Below are positions 56,467-63,789 of a DNA stretch of 64,000 bases, in pieces. Below the pieces are notes generated by a model. It did not search any database and was not told where the DNA came from. It saw only the letters and a program-made list of their open reading frames with translations. This DNA comes from Frondihabitans sucicola (GTDB lineage Bacteria > Actinomycetota > Actinomycetes > Actinomycetales > Microbacteriaceae), in assembly GCF_030296615.1 (NCBI RefSeq), contig NZ_AP027732.1, forward strand, positions 3,105,042 through 3,169,041. The letters run 5' to 3'. The translations under genes were made by a program, and so were the position numbers. How positions within the stretch are numbered: the stretch's first letter is position 1; each line of letters starts with the position of its first letter.

Positions 56467-57161
56467 GGGCCCGGCTCAGGACCGCCACACCTCGGGGAGG
56501 GGAGTGCGTCCGGGTTGACGACACGCACGATCTCGTCGAGGACGCGGCGCGTCTGCGACTCCCCCACCCACAGGTGCTTGCCGCCCTCGACTTCGACGAG
56601 CGTCGCCTCGGGCACAGCGGCGAACTTCTCACGCGCTTCGGCCGGTCGGAGGAAATCGTCGAACTCGGGCACGACGGCAACGAACGGATGCGGGGTTCCG
56701 GCCCAGCGGGCCAGCTCGTCGTCGCTGGTTCGGCGCAGAGGCGGGGAGAGCAGGATCAGCCCGGCGACCTCGTGCTGTCGGCCGTGCTTCAGCGCCACCT
56801 CGGTGCCGAACGACCAACCGACCAGCCACGGAGTGGGAAGCCCCTGTGCAGCGACGAACGCCACTGCAGCGGCCAGGTCGAACTGCTCCGTCTCACCGTC
56901 GCCGAATTCTCCCTCGCTGCGCCCGCGAGGCGACGAGGCGCTCCGGAAATTGAAACGCAGGACCGCGAGATGGGCCAGCGCCGGCAGGCGGGCCGCGGCC
57001 TTGCGGATGATGTGGGAGTCCATGAACCCGCCGGCCGTCGGCAGCGGGTGCAGGGTGAGGAGCGTCGCCACGGGCGCGCGGTCTTTCGGCACGGCGAGTT
57101 CGCCGACCAGCGTCAGGCCGTCTTCGGTGTGGAGCTCGATGTCGGTGCGCGTGGCGGGCAA
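56463..57161 (-). CDS. Alpha/beta hydrolase, probable upstream start and possible 3' frameshift
   Basis: About 232 residues. THPLPTAGGFMDSHIIRKAA is near the oxyanion region, LVGWSFGTEVALKHG is the nucleophile elbow (Ser in GWSFG), and VEGGKHLWVGES supplies the late His. The frame stays open upstream of 57161 through EIEIRGGVELPATRTDIELHTEDG, which reads like genuine protein. The best-placed ribosome-binding site (GGAGG) points to a rare CTG start at 57236, overlapping the previous stop. At the 3' end one extra base in the GGGG run (56494-56497) would give NPDALPSPEVWRS and a stop at 56476, removing the overlap with the converging gene. Substrate unknown. Confidence 0.78.
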   Translation of the reverse strand: MPATRTDIELHTEDGLTLVGELAVPKDRAPVATLLTLHPLPTAGGFMDSHIIRKAAARLPALAHLAVLRFNFRSASSPRGRSEGEFGDGETEQFDLAAAVAFVAAQGLPTPWLVGWSFGTEVALKHGRQHEVAGLILLSPPLRRTSDDELARWAGTPHPFVAVVPEFDDFLRPAEAREKFAAVPEATLVEVEGGKHLWVGESQTRRVLDEIVRVVNPDALPSPRCGGPEPGP

Positions 57162-57206
57162 TTCGACGCCGCCCCGGATCTCGATCTCCGCGTGAGCCGT
57201 CCGGCT

Positions 57207-57233
57207 CGTGTCGCTCGTGTCGCTCGTGTCGCT
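57207..57233. repeat. Three tandem 9-bp units at the hydrolase N-terminus
   Basis: Three copies of a 9-bp unit (CTCGTGTCG on the plus strand). On the minus strand they would encode (Ser-Asp-Thr)3 directly after the proposed CTG start of the hydrolase. Confidence 0.6.
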
Positions 57234-57541
57234 CAGAAGATCCTCCAGCAGTGCGTGTGCCAGTGCCGCCGCGCGGCCAGGTCGGCCTCCTCACCGAAGA
57301 GTCCGTCGGCCCTCCAGATCACCATGTGCGGCGTACCCGGCTCGATGCTCAACGAACACGATGGGCACACGTACGGCTTGGACGACGAGGTGCCGGCGAT
57401 CGCCTGCACCGTGTACTCGCGACCGTGCCTCACTTCGGTGTGCTGACCGCCATAGAGGATCCGAGAGAGATCTGACCTCGCCTCGGCGACCGACTCGTCA
57501 CGCGGCCCGGAGGGGCGACGGGGTCGGTTGCTGCGGGGCAT
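57233..57541 (-). CDS. Small conserved protein with a zinc-ribbon-like Cys/His pattern
   Basis: A 102-residue protein. The basic N-terminus (MPRSNRPRRPSGPRDES) is followed by SRILYGGQHTEVRHGREYTVQAIAG and a CPSC ... HWHTHC arrangement. The two Cys and the later His/Cys could bind one zinc ion. Similar small actinobacterial proteins are often labelled ATP/GTP-binding, but no nucleotide motif is visible and I assign no function. A TAGGCT hexamer lies 7 nt before the ATG. The hydrolase gene overlaps or abuts its stop. Confidence 0.78.
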   Translation of the reverse strand: MPRSNRPRRPSGPRDESVAEARSDLSRILYGGQHTEVRHGREYTVQAIAGTSSSKPYVCPSCSLSIEPGTPHMVIWRADGLFGEEADLAARRHWHTHCWRIF

Positions 57542-57548
57542 GCCATCC

Positions 57549-57554
57549 AGCCTA
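57549..57554 (-). promoter_or_regulatory. Putative -10 box of the zinc-ribbon-like gene (leaderless)
   Basis: Minus-strand TAGGCT, 7-nt spacer, ATG at 57541. Confidence 0.47.
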
Positions 57555-57645
57555 TTAGGACACCGACTGCTTGTCGGGCACGAAGGAGCGGTCGGTCGCC
57601 GTGCCGAAGCCGTCGGCCCCGCTCACCAGCGAGCGGCGATACCGA

Positions 57646-58488
57646 TCAATACCAGTTGAACGACTGCGAGTGAGCCCACGCACCACAGGGAGTGCCGTAG
57701 CGACCCTGAATGTAGTTCAGGCCCCACGTGATCTGCGTCGCTGCGCTGGTCTGCCAGTCGGCGCCGACGGAAGCCATCTTGCTGCCGGGGAGCGCCTGCG
57801 GGATGCCATAGGCACCCGAAGGGTTGGAGGCGTAGACGTTCCACCCGGACTCGCGGTTCCAGAGGGAGACGAGGCAGTTGTACTGGTCGGTGCCCCAGCC
57901 ACGAGCGGCGACAAGCTGGGCGCCGACGGCCTGGGCGCTGCCCGGAGTTGCGGCCGCAGCGACGGGCGCAGTCGGCGTCGTCGCCGCCGCGGCACCCGAC
58001 GACGTGGTCGACGCCTTGACCGTGGCGGCCACCTTCGGCTTGGCGACCACGGGGGCCGTGTACTCGACCGTGTAGGCGTCGCGGCTGGTCGAGACCTCTC
58101 CGCCGGACGCGGCGGTGTAGCTCTGGCCTTGGACGGCGTAGCCGGCGCCCGTGGCGGTCGGAACCGCAGTCGACGGAGCGCTCGTCGACGCGTAGGCGCC
58201 CGAAAGAGGATTGACCAGCGAACCGGACACGAAGGCGAACGTCGCAGCAAAACCGATGAGGGGCAGGATCACGCGCTTACGAACGCGCGGAGGACGCTGG
58301 AACGACGCCGACACGGTAGTCGCCGGAGAGACACGTCTGACCGGCCGGTACACGCTGACCGGCCGATGCGCCTGCGCCACGTGGGGTCTCGGAACGGCCG
58401 ACCGGCTGGAGCGCCCTTCGGACGTCGCATCGTGGATGCGAGGTGAACGAGCCTTACCGGATACGTGAACTGCCGCGTGCCTACCCAT
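57646..58488 (-). CDS. Secreted lytic transglycosylase-like protein
   Basis: A 280-residue protein. About 65 polar residues precede a hydrophobic signal (KRVILPLIGFAATFAFVSGSLVNPLSGAYAS). After a Thr/Ala/Pro-rich linker the C-terminal domain of about 80 residues starts AARGWGTDQYNCLVSLWNRESGWNVYASNPSGAYGIPQALPGSKMASVG and ends AWAHSQSFNWY. The Glu of NRESGWN is the likely catalytic acid, as in SLT/Rpf-like muralidases. It should cleave peptidoglycan outside the membrane. A good promoter lies just upstream. Confidence 0.86.
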   Translation of the reverse strand: MGRHAAVHVSGKARSPRIHDATSEGRSSRSAVPRPHVAQAHRPVSVYRPVRRVSPATTVSASFQRPPRVRKRVILPLIGFAATFAFVSGSLVNPLSGAYASTSAPSTAVPTATGAGYAVQGQSYTAASGGEVSTSRDAYTVEYTAPVVAKPKVAATVKASTTSSGAAAATTPTAPVAAAATPGSAQAVGAQLVAARGWGTDQYNCLVSLWNRESGWNVYASNPSGAYGIPQALPGSKMASVGADWQTSAATQITWGLNYIQGRYGTPCGAWAHSQSFNWY

Positions 58489-58498
58489 AAGTTCGATA

Positions 58499-58526
58499 AC
58501 TATAACGGACAGATCACGAGGAGCAA
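58499..58526 (-). promoter_or_regulatory. Putative sigma70-type promoter of the transglycosylase gene
   Basis: Minus-strand TTGCTC (-35, 58521-58526), 16-nt spacer and TATAGT (-10, 58499-58504), 10 nt before the ATG at 58488. It lies in the 46-nt gap after the DivIVA-repeat gene. Confidence 0.5.
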
Positions 58527-58534
58527 AGGGCGAC

Positions 58535-59080
58535 TCACCGAACGGCTAGCATCACATCGACGACGGAGTCGAGGACGAGATCGACCTGGGCCTCGCGGTA
58601 GCCGCCCCGTTTCGGCCGGAAGACACTGGTCCGGACCTCTTCGATACTGAGGGCCTTGCCCTCGGAGAAGTACCCCTTGAGGCGCGTGACGAGGCGATCG
58701 ACGTCTTTGGGGTGGTAGCCGGTCGACAGGAACGACACGCGATCGAACCGGTGCCCCTCGGGGCGTTCGAGACGGCTCACCAAGGCTTCGGCCGTGGCCC
58801 GCGCCTCGGAGAACCACGTGTCGTCACCCGTGTCGCGGAGCACGCGCTCCCGCTCGCGCGTCGCGAAGGCGTCCTCCAGCCGCTCGAGGGCCGAGTCGAC
58901 GTGCTCGGGCGAGTAACCGCCCTTGACCATGCCGAACGCCATCCGACGGATGCTCTCGGCGCTCACGGTGCCGGACTCGCCGCCCGAATACGTCTCGCGC
59001 GCCTCGAGCAGGAAGTCTTCGACCTGCTTGACGTCGTATCCGCGCTTTGACCCGGTCACTTTCGGAAATGTCGAACTCAC
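58535..59080 (-). CDS. Protein with repeated DivIVA-type motifs
   Basis: A 181-residue protein. The motif pattern [F/M]...GY...VD/VE..L occurs four times: SKRGYDVKQVEDFLLEA, VKGGYSPEHVDSALERLEDAF, LSTGYHPKDVDRLVTRLKGYF and KRGGYREAQVDLVLDSVVDVM. These resemble the short DivIVA membrane-curvature/dimer motif (TIGR03544 type), but no long coiled coil follows. It lies downstream of cdsA in the rpsB-tsf-pyrH-frr-cdsA block. A role in polar growth or envelope assembly is plausible but unproven. Start GTG at 59080. Confidence 0.8.
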   Translation of the reverse strand: MSSTFPKVTGSKRGYDVKQVEDFLLEARETYSGGESGTVSAESIRRMAFGMVKGGYSPEHVDSALERLEDAFATRERERVLRDTGDDTWFSEARATAEALVSRLERPEGHRFDRVSFLSTGYHPKDVDRLVTRLKGYFSEGKALSIEEVRTSVFRPKRGGYREAQVDLVLDSVVDVMLAVR

Positions 59081-59141
59081 GCGCCCATTGTGCCGTACAA
59101 AGCCTCCGAGCCGGACGAGGACCGCCTGGTAGCGCGGCGCG

Positions 59142-60140
59142 TCAGGTGACGATGAGGAAGATCGCGTAGGCGACGACCGCCGACGGCAGTGTGCTGTCGA
59201 GGCGGTCGAGGAACCCGCCGTGGCCGGGGAGCCAGGTCGAGATGTCTTTGATGCCGAGGTCGCGCTTGATGAGCGACTCGGTCAGGTCGCCCACGGTGGC
59301 CGTCAGGGTCAGGACGGCGCCGAGCACGATTCCCAGCCACCACGGCTCGTGGATCATGAAGAGCGAGATCAGGACGCCCGCGATCATGGCGGCCGCGAGG
59401 GATCCTGCGAAGCCCTCCCACGTCTTCTTGGGGCTGATGCGCGGCGCCATCGGGTGCTTGCCGAAGTTGAGGCCCGTCGCGTAGGCCCCGGTGTCGACCG
59501 CGATGACGATGATGAGCGCCCCGAGGGCCCACCACTGGCCGCCCTTCTGAGCGGTCAGGAGGACCAGGAAGGACCCGAGGAACGTCGTGTAGATCTGGAC
59601 GAACGCACCCGTTCCCAGATCACGCCAGAGGTCGACGGCGCTGGACCGGTGCCCCGGCGCCAGCGCGGAGCCGAGACGCCAGAGGGAAATGAAGACGATG
59701 CCTCCGAGCAGCGTGAGCCACTGCCCCTCGGCACCCCAGAAGAAGGCGGCCGGGACGACGGCGACGCCCGCGATGGCACTGGGGACCCGCGGGACGTTGC
59801 GACCTGCGAAGCGCAGAGCGCTCGTGAGCTCGATCACCATGAAGAAGATCAGGACCGCCGCGACGATCATGAAGAGCGACTTGATGAGGATCAGGCTGAC
59901 CAGGACGGAACCGCCCAGCCCGATGCCGATGCCGATCGCGGCGGGGAGATTGCGCCCGGTTCGCGCCGTCAGTTTCTCATTGCCCGCTTCGATCCGTGCG
60001 CGCTGGGCGCGCAACTGGGCCTCGAGGTCGTGGCGTGCGCCCTGGGCGCGCGCATCGAACTCGGCGCGTCGAGACGCGGGATGTTCCGGCCCGTGGCCGT
60101 CGTCGGACGAGCGATCGGGTTCTGAGGGCACGGTGTCCAT
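59142..60140 (-). CDS. cdsA: Phosphatidate cytidylyltransferase
   Basis: A 332-residue enzyme that makes CDP-diacylglycerol for phospholipid synthesis. About 60 polar N-terminal residues (SDDGHGPEHPASRRAEFDARAQG...) are followed by eight or so helices. The signature near the C-terminus, TATVGDLTESLIKRDLGIKDISTWLPGHGGFLDRLDS, contains the metal-binding Asp residues. Its ATG shares one base with the frr stop (TGATG), so the two are tightly coupled. Confidence 0.95.
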   Translation of the reverse strand: MDTVPSEPDRSSDDGHGPEHPASRRAEFDARAQGARHDLEAQLRAQRARIEAGNEKLTARTGRNLPAAIGIGIGLGGSVLVSLILIKSLFMIVAAVLIFFMVIELTSALRFAGRNVPRVPSAIAGVAVVPAAFFWGAEGQWLTLLGGIVFISLWRLGSALAPGHRSSAVDLWRDLGTGAFVQIYTTFLGSFLVLLTAQKGGQWWALGALIIVIAVDTGAYATGLNFGKHPMAPRISPKKTWEGFAGSLAAAMIAGVLISLFMIHEPWWLGIVLGAVLTLTATVGDLTESLIKRDLGIKDISTWLPGHGGFLDRLDSTLPSAVVAYAIFLIVT

Positions 60141-60697
60141 CAGACTTCGAGCAGCTCCGCTTCTTTCTTCTTGAGGGCTTCGTCGATGGAGTCGACGTGG
60201 CTCTTCGTGATCGCCTCGAGCTCTTTCTCGGCGCGAGCGACCTCGTCGTCTCCGACCTCGGTCTTCTGCGCGTCGAGGTCGTCTTTCGCGCGGCGGCGAA
60301 TGTTGCGGATCGCGACCTTGGCGTCTTCGCCCTTGCCCTTGACGATCTTGACGAACTCTTTGCGGCGATCCTGAGTGAGCTCGGGGATCGTCACTCGGAC
60401 GATCGTGCCGTCGTTCGTCGGGCTGGCACCGAGGTTCGGGAACGTCGCGATGGCGCGCTCGATCTCTTTCAGAGCCGTCTTGTCGTACGGAGTGACGATG
60501 AGGGTGCGCGCCTCGGGTGCCTGCAGCGACGCCAGCTGCGCGAGGGGCGTCGGGGTGCCGTAGTAGTCGACCGGGATCTTCTGGAACAGGGCCGGGTTGA
60601 TCCGGCCGGTACGAACCGTGTTGAAGTCGTCTTTAGCGACCTCGACGGCCTTGCCCATCTTGTCTCTGGTCTCGGTGAGTACGTCAGTGATCGCCAC
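60140..60697 (-). CDS. frr: Ribosome recycling factor
   Basis: A 185-residue factor that splits post-termination ribosomes with EF-G. Features: an N-terminal helix ([36 protein letters not shown]), [34 protein letters not shown] and the C-terminal helices [15 protein letters not shown] and [30 protein letters not shown]. The GTG at 60697 is preceded by AAGGAG at good spacing. pyrH lies upstream after 72 nt. Confidence 0.97.
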   Translation of the reverse strand: MAITDVLTETRDKMGKAVEVAKDDFNTVRTGRINPALFQKIPVDYYGTPTPLAQLASLQAPEARTLIVTPYDKTALKEIERAIATFPNLGASPTNDGTIVRVTIPELTQDRRKEFVKIVKGKGEDAKVAIRNIRRRAKDDLDAQKTEVGDDEVARAEKELEAITKSHVDSIDEALKKKEAELLEV

Positions 60698-60769
60698 AAT
60701 GCTCCTTATGTCTCCGTCAGCTTACCCGGGTGGACGAGGCCGGTCGTCGACCGCTTCGCCGCGCGCCGG

Positions 60770-61488
60770 TCAGTTGCTGACGAGAGTTCCGATGCGTTCG
60801 CCGCGGATCGCGCGAGCCACGTTGCCGTCGCCCTCCATGCCGAAGACGTGCATCGGCATGCCGTTGTCCATGCAGAGGCTGAACGCGGTGGAGTCGACGA
60901 CTTTGAGGCCCTGCACGAGCGCCTCCTGGTACGTGAGCTTGTCGAGCTTCTTGGCCGAGGGATCTTTGCGAGGGTCGGCCGAGTAGACGCCGTCCACGCC
61001 GTTCTTGGCCACCAGGACCTCGTCGGCACCGATCTCGAGAGCGCGCTGGGCCGAGACCGTGTCGGTCGAGAAGTACGGAAGACCCGCCCCCGCACCGAAG
61101 ATGACGATGCGGCCCTTCTCGAGGTGGCGACCGGCTCGGCGGGGAATGTACGGCTCTGCGACCTGGGTCATCGAGATGGCCGACTGGACGCGGGTCGCGG
61201 CTCCCGCCTGCTCGAGGAAGTCTTGAAGGGCGAGGGCGTTCATGACGGTTCCCAGCATCCCCATGTAGTCGGCACGGCCACGATCCATGCCGCGCTGGCT
61301 GAGTTCGGCGCCGCGGAAGAAATTGCCGCCGCCGACGACGATGGCGACCTCGACCTCGGCCGACGCCTCGGCGATCTCCTGAGCGAGGGCGCTGACCACG
61401 TCGGGATTGACGCCGAGAGAGCCGCCGCCGAAGGCCTCCCCGAGAGTTTGAGGAGGACGCGCCTGCGGTTGGTCTTGGGTGTCTTCAT
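60770..61488 (-). CDS. pyrH: UMP kinase, frameshifted
   Basis: About 239 residues when joined, the normal size. It phosphorylates UMP to UDP. The N-terminus [18 protein letters not shown] is in one frame; the remainder ([59 protein letters not shown]) is in another. One extra base in CCCC 61438-61441 gives [21 protein letters not shown], an exact family match. [24 protein letters not shown] and [18 protein letters not shown] are further motifs. pyrH is generally essential, so a real frameshift is very unlikely. GGGAG lies upstream of the ATG. Confidence 0.93.
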
Positions 61489-61591
61489 GGGTGGGTCGTC
61501 TCCCTCGTGATGGCTTGTGTCAGGCTATCCAGTTTTGGGGGCGGAGAACTGGCGCTCCGTCGTTCGTCACGGCCGATTTTCGGCAGAGAAA

Positions 61592-61625
61592 TGGGGCCCC
61601 CGACGATTTCTCGTCGTGGGCCCCA
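61592..61625 (-). terminator. Terminator hairpin after tsf
   Basis: Fifteen-base arms with one mismatch (TGGGGCCCCCGACGA against TCGTCGTGGGCCCCA) and a 4-nt loop, 13 nt beyond the tsf stop. On the minus strand it is followed by TTTCTCT. It may partly separate rpsB-tsf from pyrH-frr-cdsA. Confidence 0.7.
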
Positions 61626-61637
61626 GTCACCACTGTG

Positions 61638-62465
61638 TTACGCGCCGACCTTGACTCGGGCGAAGCCCGTGATGGTCATGCCCGCCTCGGTGAGCACCTT
61701 CTGCACCGACTGCTTCGAGTCTTTGGCGTACGGCTGGTCGAGGAGGGCGATCTCCTTGAAGAAACCGGTGAGGCGTCCTTCGATGATCTTCGGCAGGGCG
61801 GCCTCGGGCTTGCCCTCGTTCTTCGCGGTCTCCTCGACGATGGCGCGCTCACGGGCGACCTCGTCGGCCGGGACCTCGTCGCGGCTCAGGAACTTCGGAG
61901 CGGCGAAGGCGATGTGCTGAGCGATCGAGCGAGCGGTCTCGGCGTCGCCACCGGTGTACCCCACGACCACGCCGACCTGCGGAGGCAGGTCTTTGGAGGT
62001 CTTGTGGAGGTAGATCGCGAACTCGTCGCCCTTCACGGAGGCGACCGTGCGGAGCTCGATCTTCTCGCCGAGGAGGGCGGCTTCGTCGTTGACGAGCTCG
62101 CCGACGGTCTGGCTGCCGGCCGAAGCCGCGTTGCCGGCCTCGGCGCTGTCGGCGCCTGCGGCGGCGACGGCGTCGAGAACGGTCTCGGCCAGAGCGACGA
62201 ACTTGTCGTTCTTCGCGACGAAGTCGGTCTCGCTCGCGAGCTCGATCAAGGTCGCCGAACCGGTGCCCGCCTTGGCTGTGACGAGGCCCGCGGTCGTGAT
62301 GCGACCTTCGCGCTTCGCGACACCCTTGAGGCCCTTGACGCGAAGGATCTCGATCGCCTTCTCGAGGTCGCCGTCGGCCTCGACGAGCGCGTTCTTGCTG
62401 TCGAGCATGCCGGCGCCGAGGCGGTCGCGCAGCTCTTTGACATCTGCCAGGGAGTAGTTGGCCAT
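61638..62465 (-). CDS. tsf: Elongation factor Ts
   Basis: A 275-residue nucleotide exchange factor for EF-Tu. MANYSLADVKELRDRLGAGMLDSKNALVEADGDLEKAIEILRVKG is the UBA-like N-terminal domain and TDFVAKNDKF the conserved contact segment (TDFVAxN). A second domain repeat ends with KVLTEAGMTITGFARVKVGA. An in-frame start at 62477 would add four residues; the ATG at 62465 is preferred, with AAGGTGG upstream. It lies 50 nt after rpsB. Confidence 0.97.
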   Translation of the reverse strand: MANYSLADVKELRDRLGAGMLDSKNALVEADGDLEKAIEILRVKGLKGVAKREGRITTAGLVTAKAGTGSATLIELASETDFVAKNDKFVALAETVLDAVAAAGADSAEAGNAASAGSQTVGELVNDEAALLGEKIELRTVASVKGDEFAIYLHKTSKDLPPQVGVVVGYTGGDAETARSIAQHIAFAAPKFLSRDEVPADEVARERAIVEETAKNEGKPEAALPKIIEGRLTGFFKEIALLDQPYAKDSKQSVQKVLTEAGMTITGFARVKVGA

Positions 62466-62515
62466 AGATGTGCCCACCTTTCGTGGATCAGGCTTACTGG
62501 GAGGAAAAGGGTGTG

Positions 62516-63502
62516 TTACTTGGCGTCCGCAGCGGCGTCGATGGCAGCGGCCTCGGGGTCGACGGCGTTCGCGACCTCAGGATCGGCTTCTGCGACCGGC
62601 TCGGCGACGGGCTCCCCGATCGCCTTGTCGGCGACCTGCGCGTCGGCGTCGTTCTCGGCGGTGGGCTCGGGAGCGTCGGTGGTGGCACCCACGGAGCGCA
62701 CGGCCTCGCGGAGCTCGACGGCCTCCTTGTCGTCGGCCTCGGTCGTCTGGGCGAGAAGCTCGGCTTCCCACTCGGCGAGGGGCTCGACGGGGGCGCCTTC
62801 GGCCTCGGGCTTCTGGTGACGCTGGATGAGACCCTCGGCGGCGGCGTCGGCGACGATGCGCGTCAGCAGACCGACGGAGCGGATCGCGTCGTCGTTGCCC
62901 GGGATCGGGAACTGGATCTCGTCGGGGTCGCAGTTGGTGTCGAGGATGCCGATGACCGGGATGCCCAGCTTCTTGGCCTCGTCGATCGCGAGGTGCTCTT
63001 TCTTCGTGTCGACGACCCAGAGGGCGGACGGCGTCTTGGTGAGGTTGCGGATACCACCGAGCGTCTTGTGCAGCTTGTCGAGCTCACGCTTCTTGATCAG
63101 GAGCTCTTTCTTGGTGAAGCCCTGGGTGGTGTCGTCGAAGTCGATCTCTTCGAGCTCTTTCATGCGGGCGAGGCGCTTCGAGACCGTCTGGAAGTTGGTC
63201 AGGAGCCCACCGAGCCAGCGCTGATTGACGAACGGCTGACCGACGCGGATGGCCTGCTCGGAGATGGACCCCTGAGCCTGCTTCTTGGTGCCGACGAAGA
63301 GGATGGTGCCGCCGTGGGCGACCGTCTCCTTGACGAAGTCGTACGCCTTGTCGATGTAGCCGAGCGACTGCTGGAGGTCGATGATGTGGATGCCGGAGCG
63401 CTCGGCGAGGATGAAGCGCTTGACCTTCGGGTTCCAGCGACGGGTCTGGTGTCCGAAGTGGACGCCGCTGTCGAGCAGCTGGCGAATGGTGACGACGGCC
63501 AT
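62516..63502 (-). CDS. rpsB: 30S ribosomal protein S2 with long acidic tail
   Basis: A 328-residue S2. Core motifs: [49 protein letters not shown]-type [34 protein letters not shown] and [18 protein letters not shown]. The usual protein ends near residue 235-240; here about 90 further residues follow, rich in Ala, Glu, Asp and Val ([20 protein letters not shown]...). The tail is probably disordered and surface exposed. AGGAG lies 7 nt before the ATG. tsf follows. Confidence 0.97.
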   Translation of the reverse strand: MAVVTIRQLLDSGVHFGHQTRRWNPKVKRFILAERSGIHIIDLQQSLGYIDKAYDFVKETVAHGGTILFVGTKKQAQGSISEQAIRVGQPFVNQRWLGGLLTNFQTVSKRLARMKELEEIDFDDTTQGFTKKELLIKKRELDKLHKTLGGIRNLTKTPSALWVVDTKKEHLAIDEAKKLGIPVIGILDTNCDPDEIQFPIPGNDDAIRSVGLLTRIVADAAAEGLIQRHQKPEAEGAPVEPLAEWEAELLAQTTEADDKEAVELREAVRSVGATTDAPEPTAENDADAQVADKAIGEPVAEPVAEADPEVANAVDPEAAAIDAAADAK

Positions 63503-63699
63503 GGCCGTTCTCCTGTTCTACGCACGCGGACGCGCACGTCTTTTCGGTTGAATGGACGACCGGTCGGTCGCCTCTGCCTGGTGCCCGGGCACGCATCCGC
63601 CTTGTGAAAGGACCGAGTGGATGTGGAGGCCGGTGCGCGACTCGGAGAGTCGCTGGGCACGCGAAGTCAGCCTGCTGAGCAGACTGCACAGTAATAGTA
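63503..63699 (-). promoter_or_regulatory. rpsB leader and putative promoter
   Basis: About 197 nt on the minus strand before rpsB. A TACTAT hexamer (63694-63699) may be the -10 box, leaving a leader of roughly 185 nt. S2 mRNA leaders are autoregulated in several bacteria, so this length is suggestive, but I recognise no specific fold. Confidence 0.4.
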
Positions 63700-63705
63700 G
63701 CACCA

Positions 63706-63742
63706 CGAACGCCCCGTCCCTCTGCGGAGAACGGGGCGTTCG
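63706..63742 (-). terminator. Hairpin between the MFS gene and rpsB
   Basis: Perfect 12-bp stem CGAACGCCCCGT (63706-63717) with ACGGGGCGTTCG (63731-63742) and a 13-nt loop. It lies 48 nt beyond the MFS stop codon and just upstream of the rpsB promoter region, which suits a terminator protecting rpsB from read-through. Confidence 0.6.
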
Positions 63743-63789
63743 CGGGGATCGCGAGGCGGTGGGATCCTGGGGTCGTCCTGGCGTGTCTT

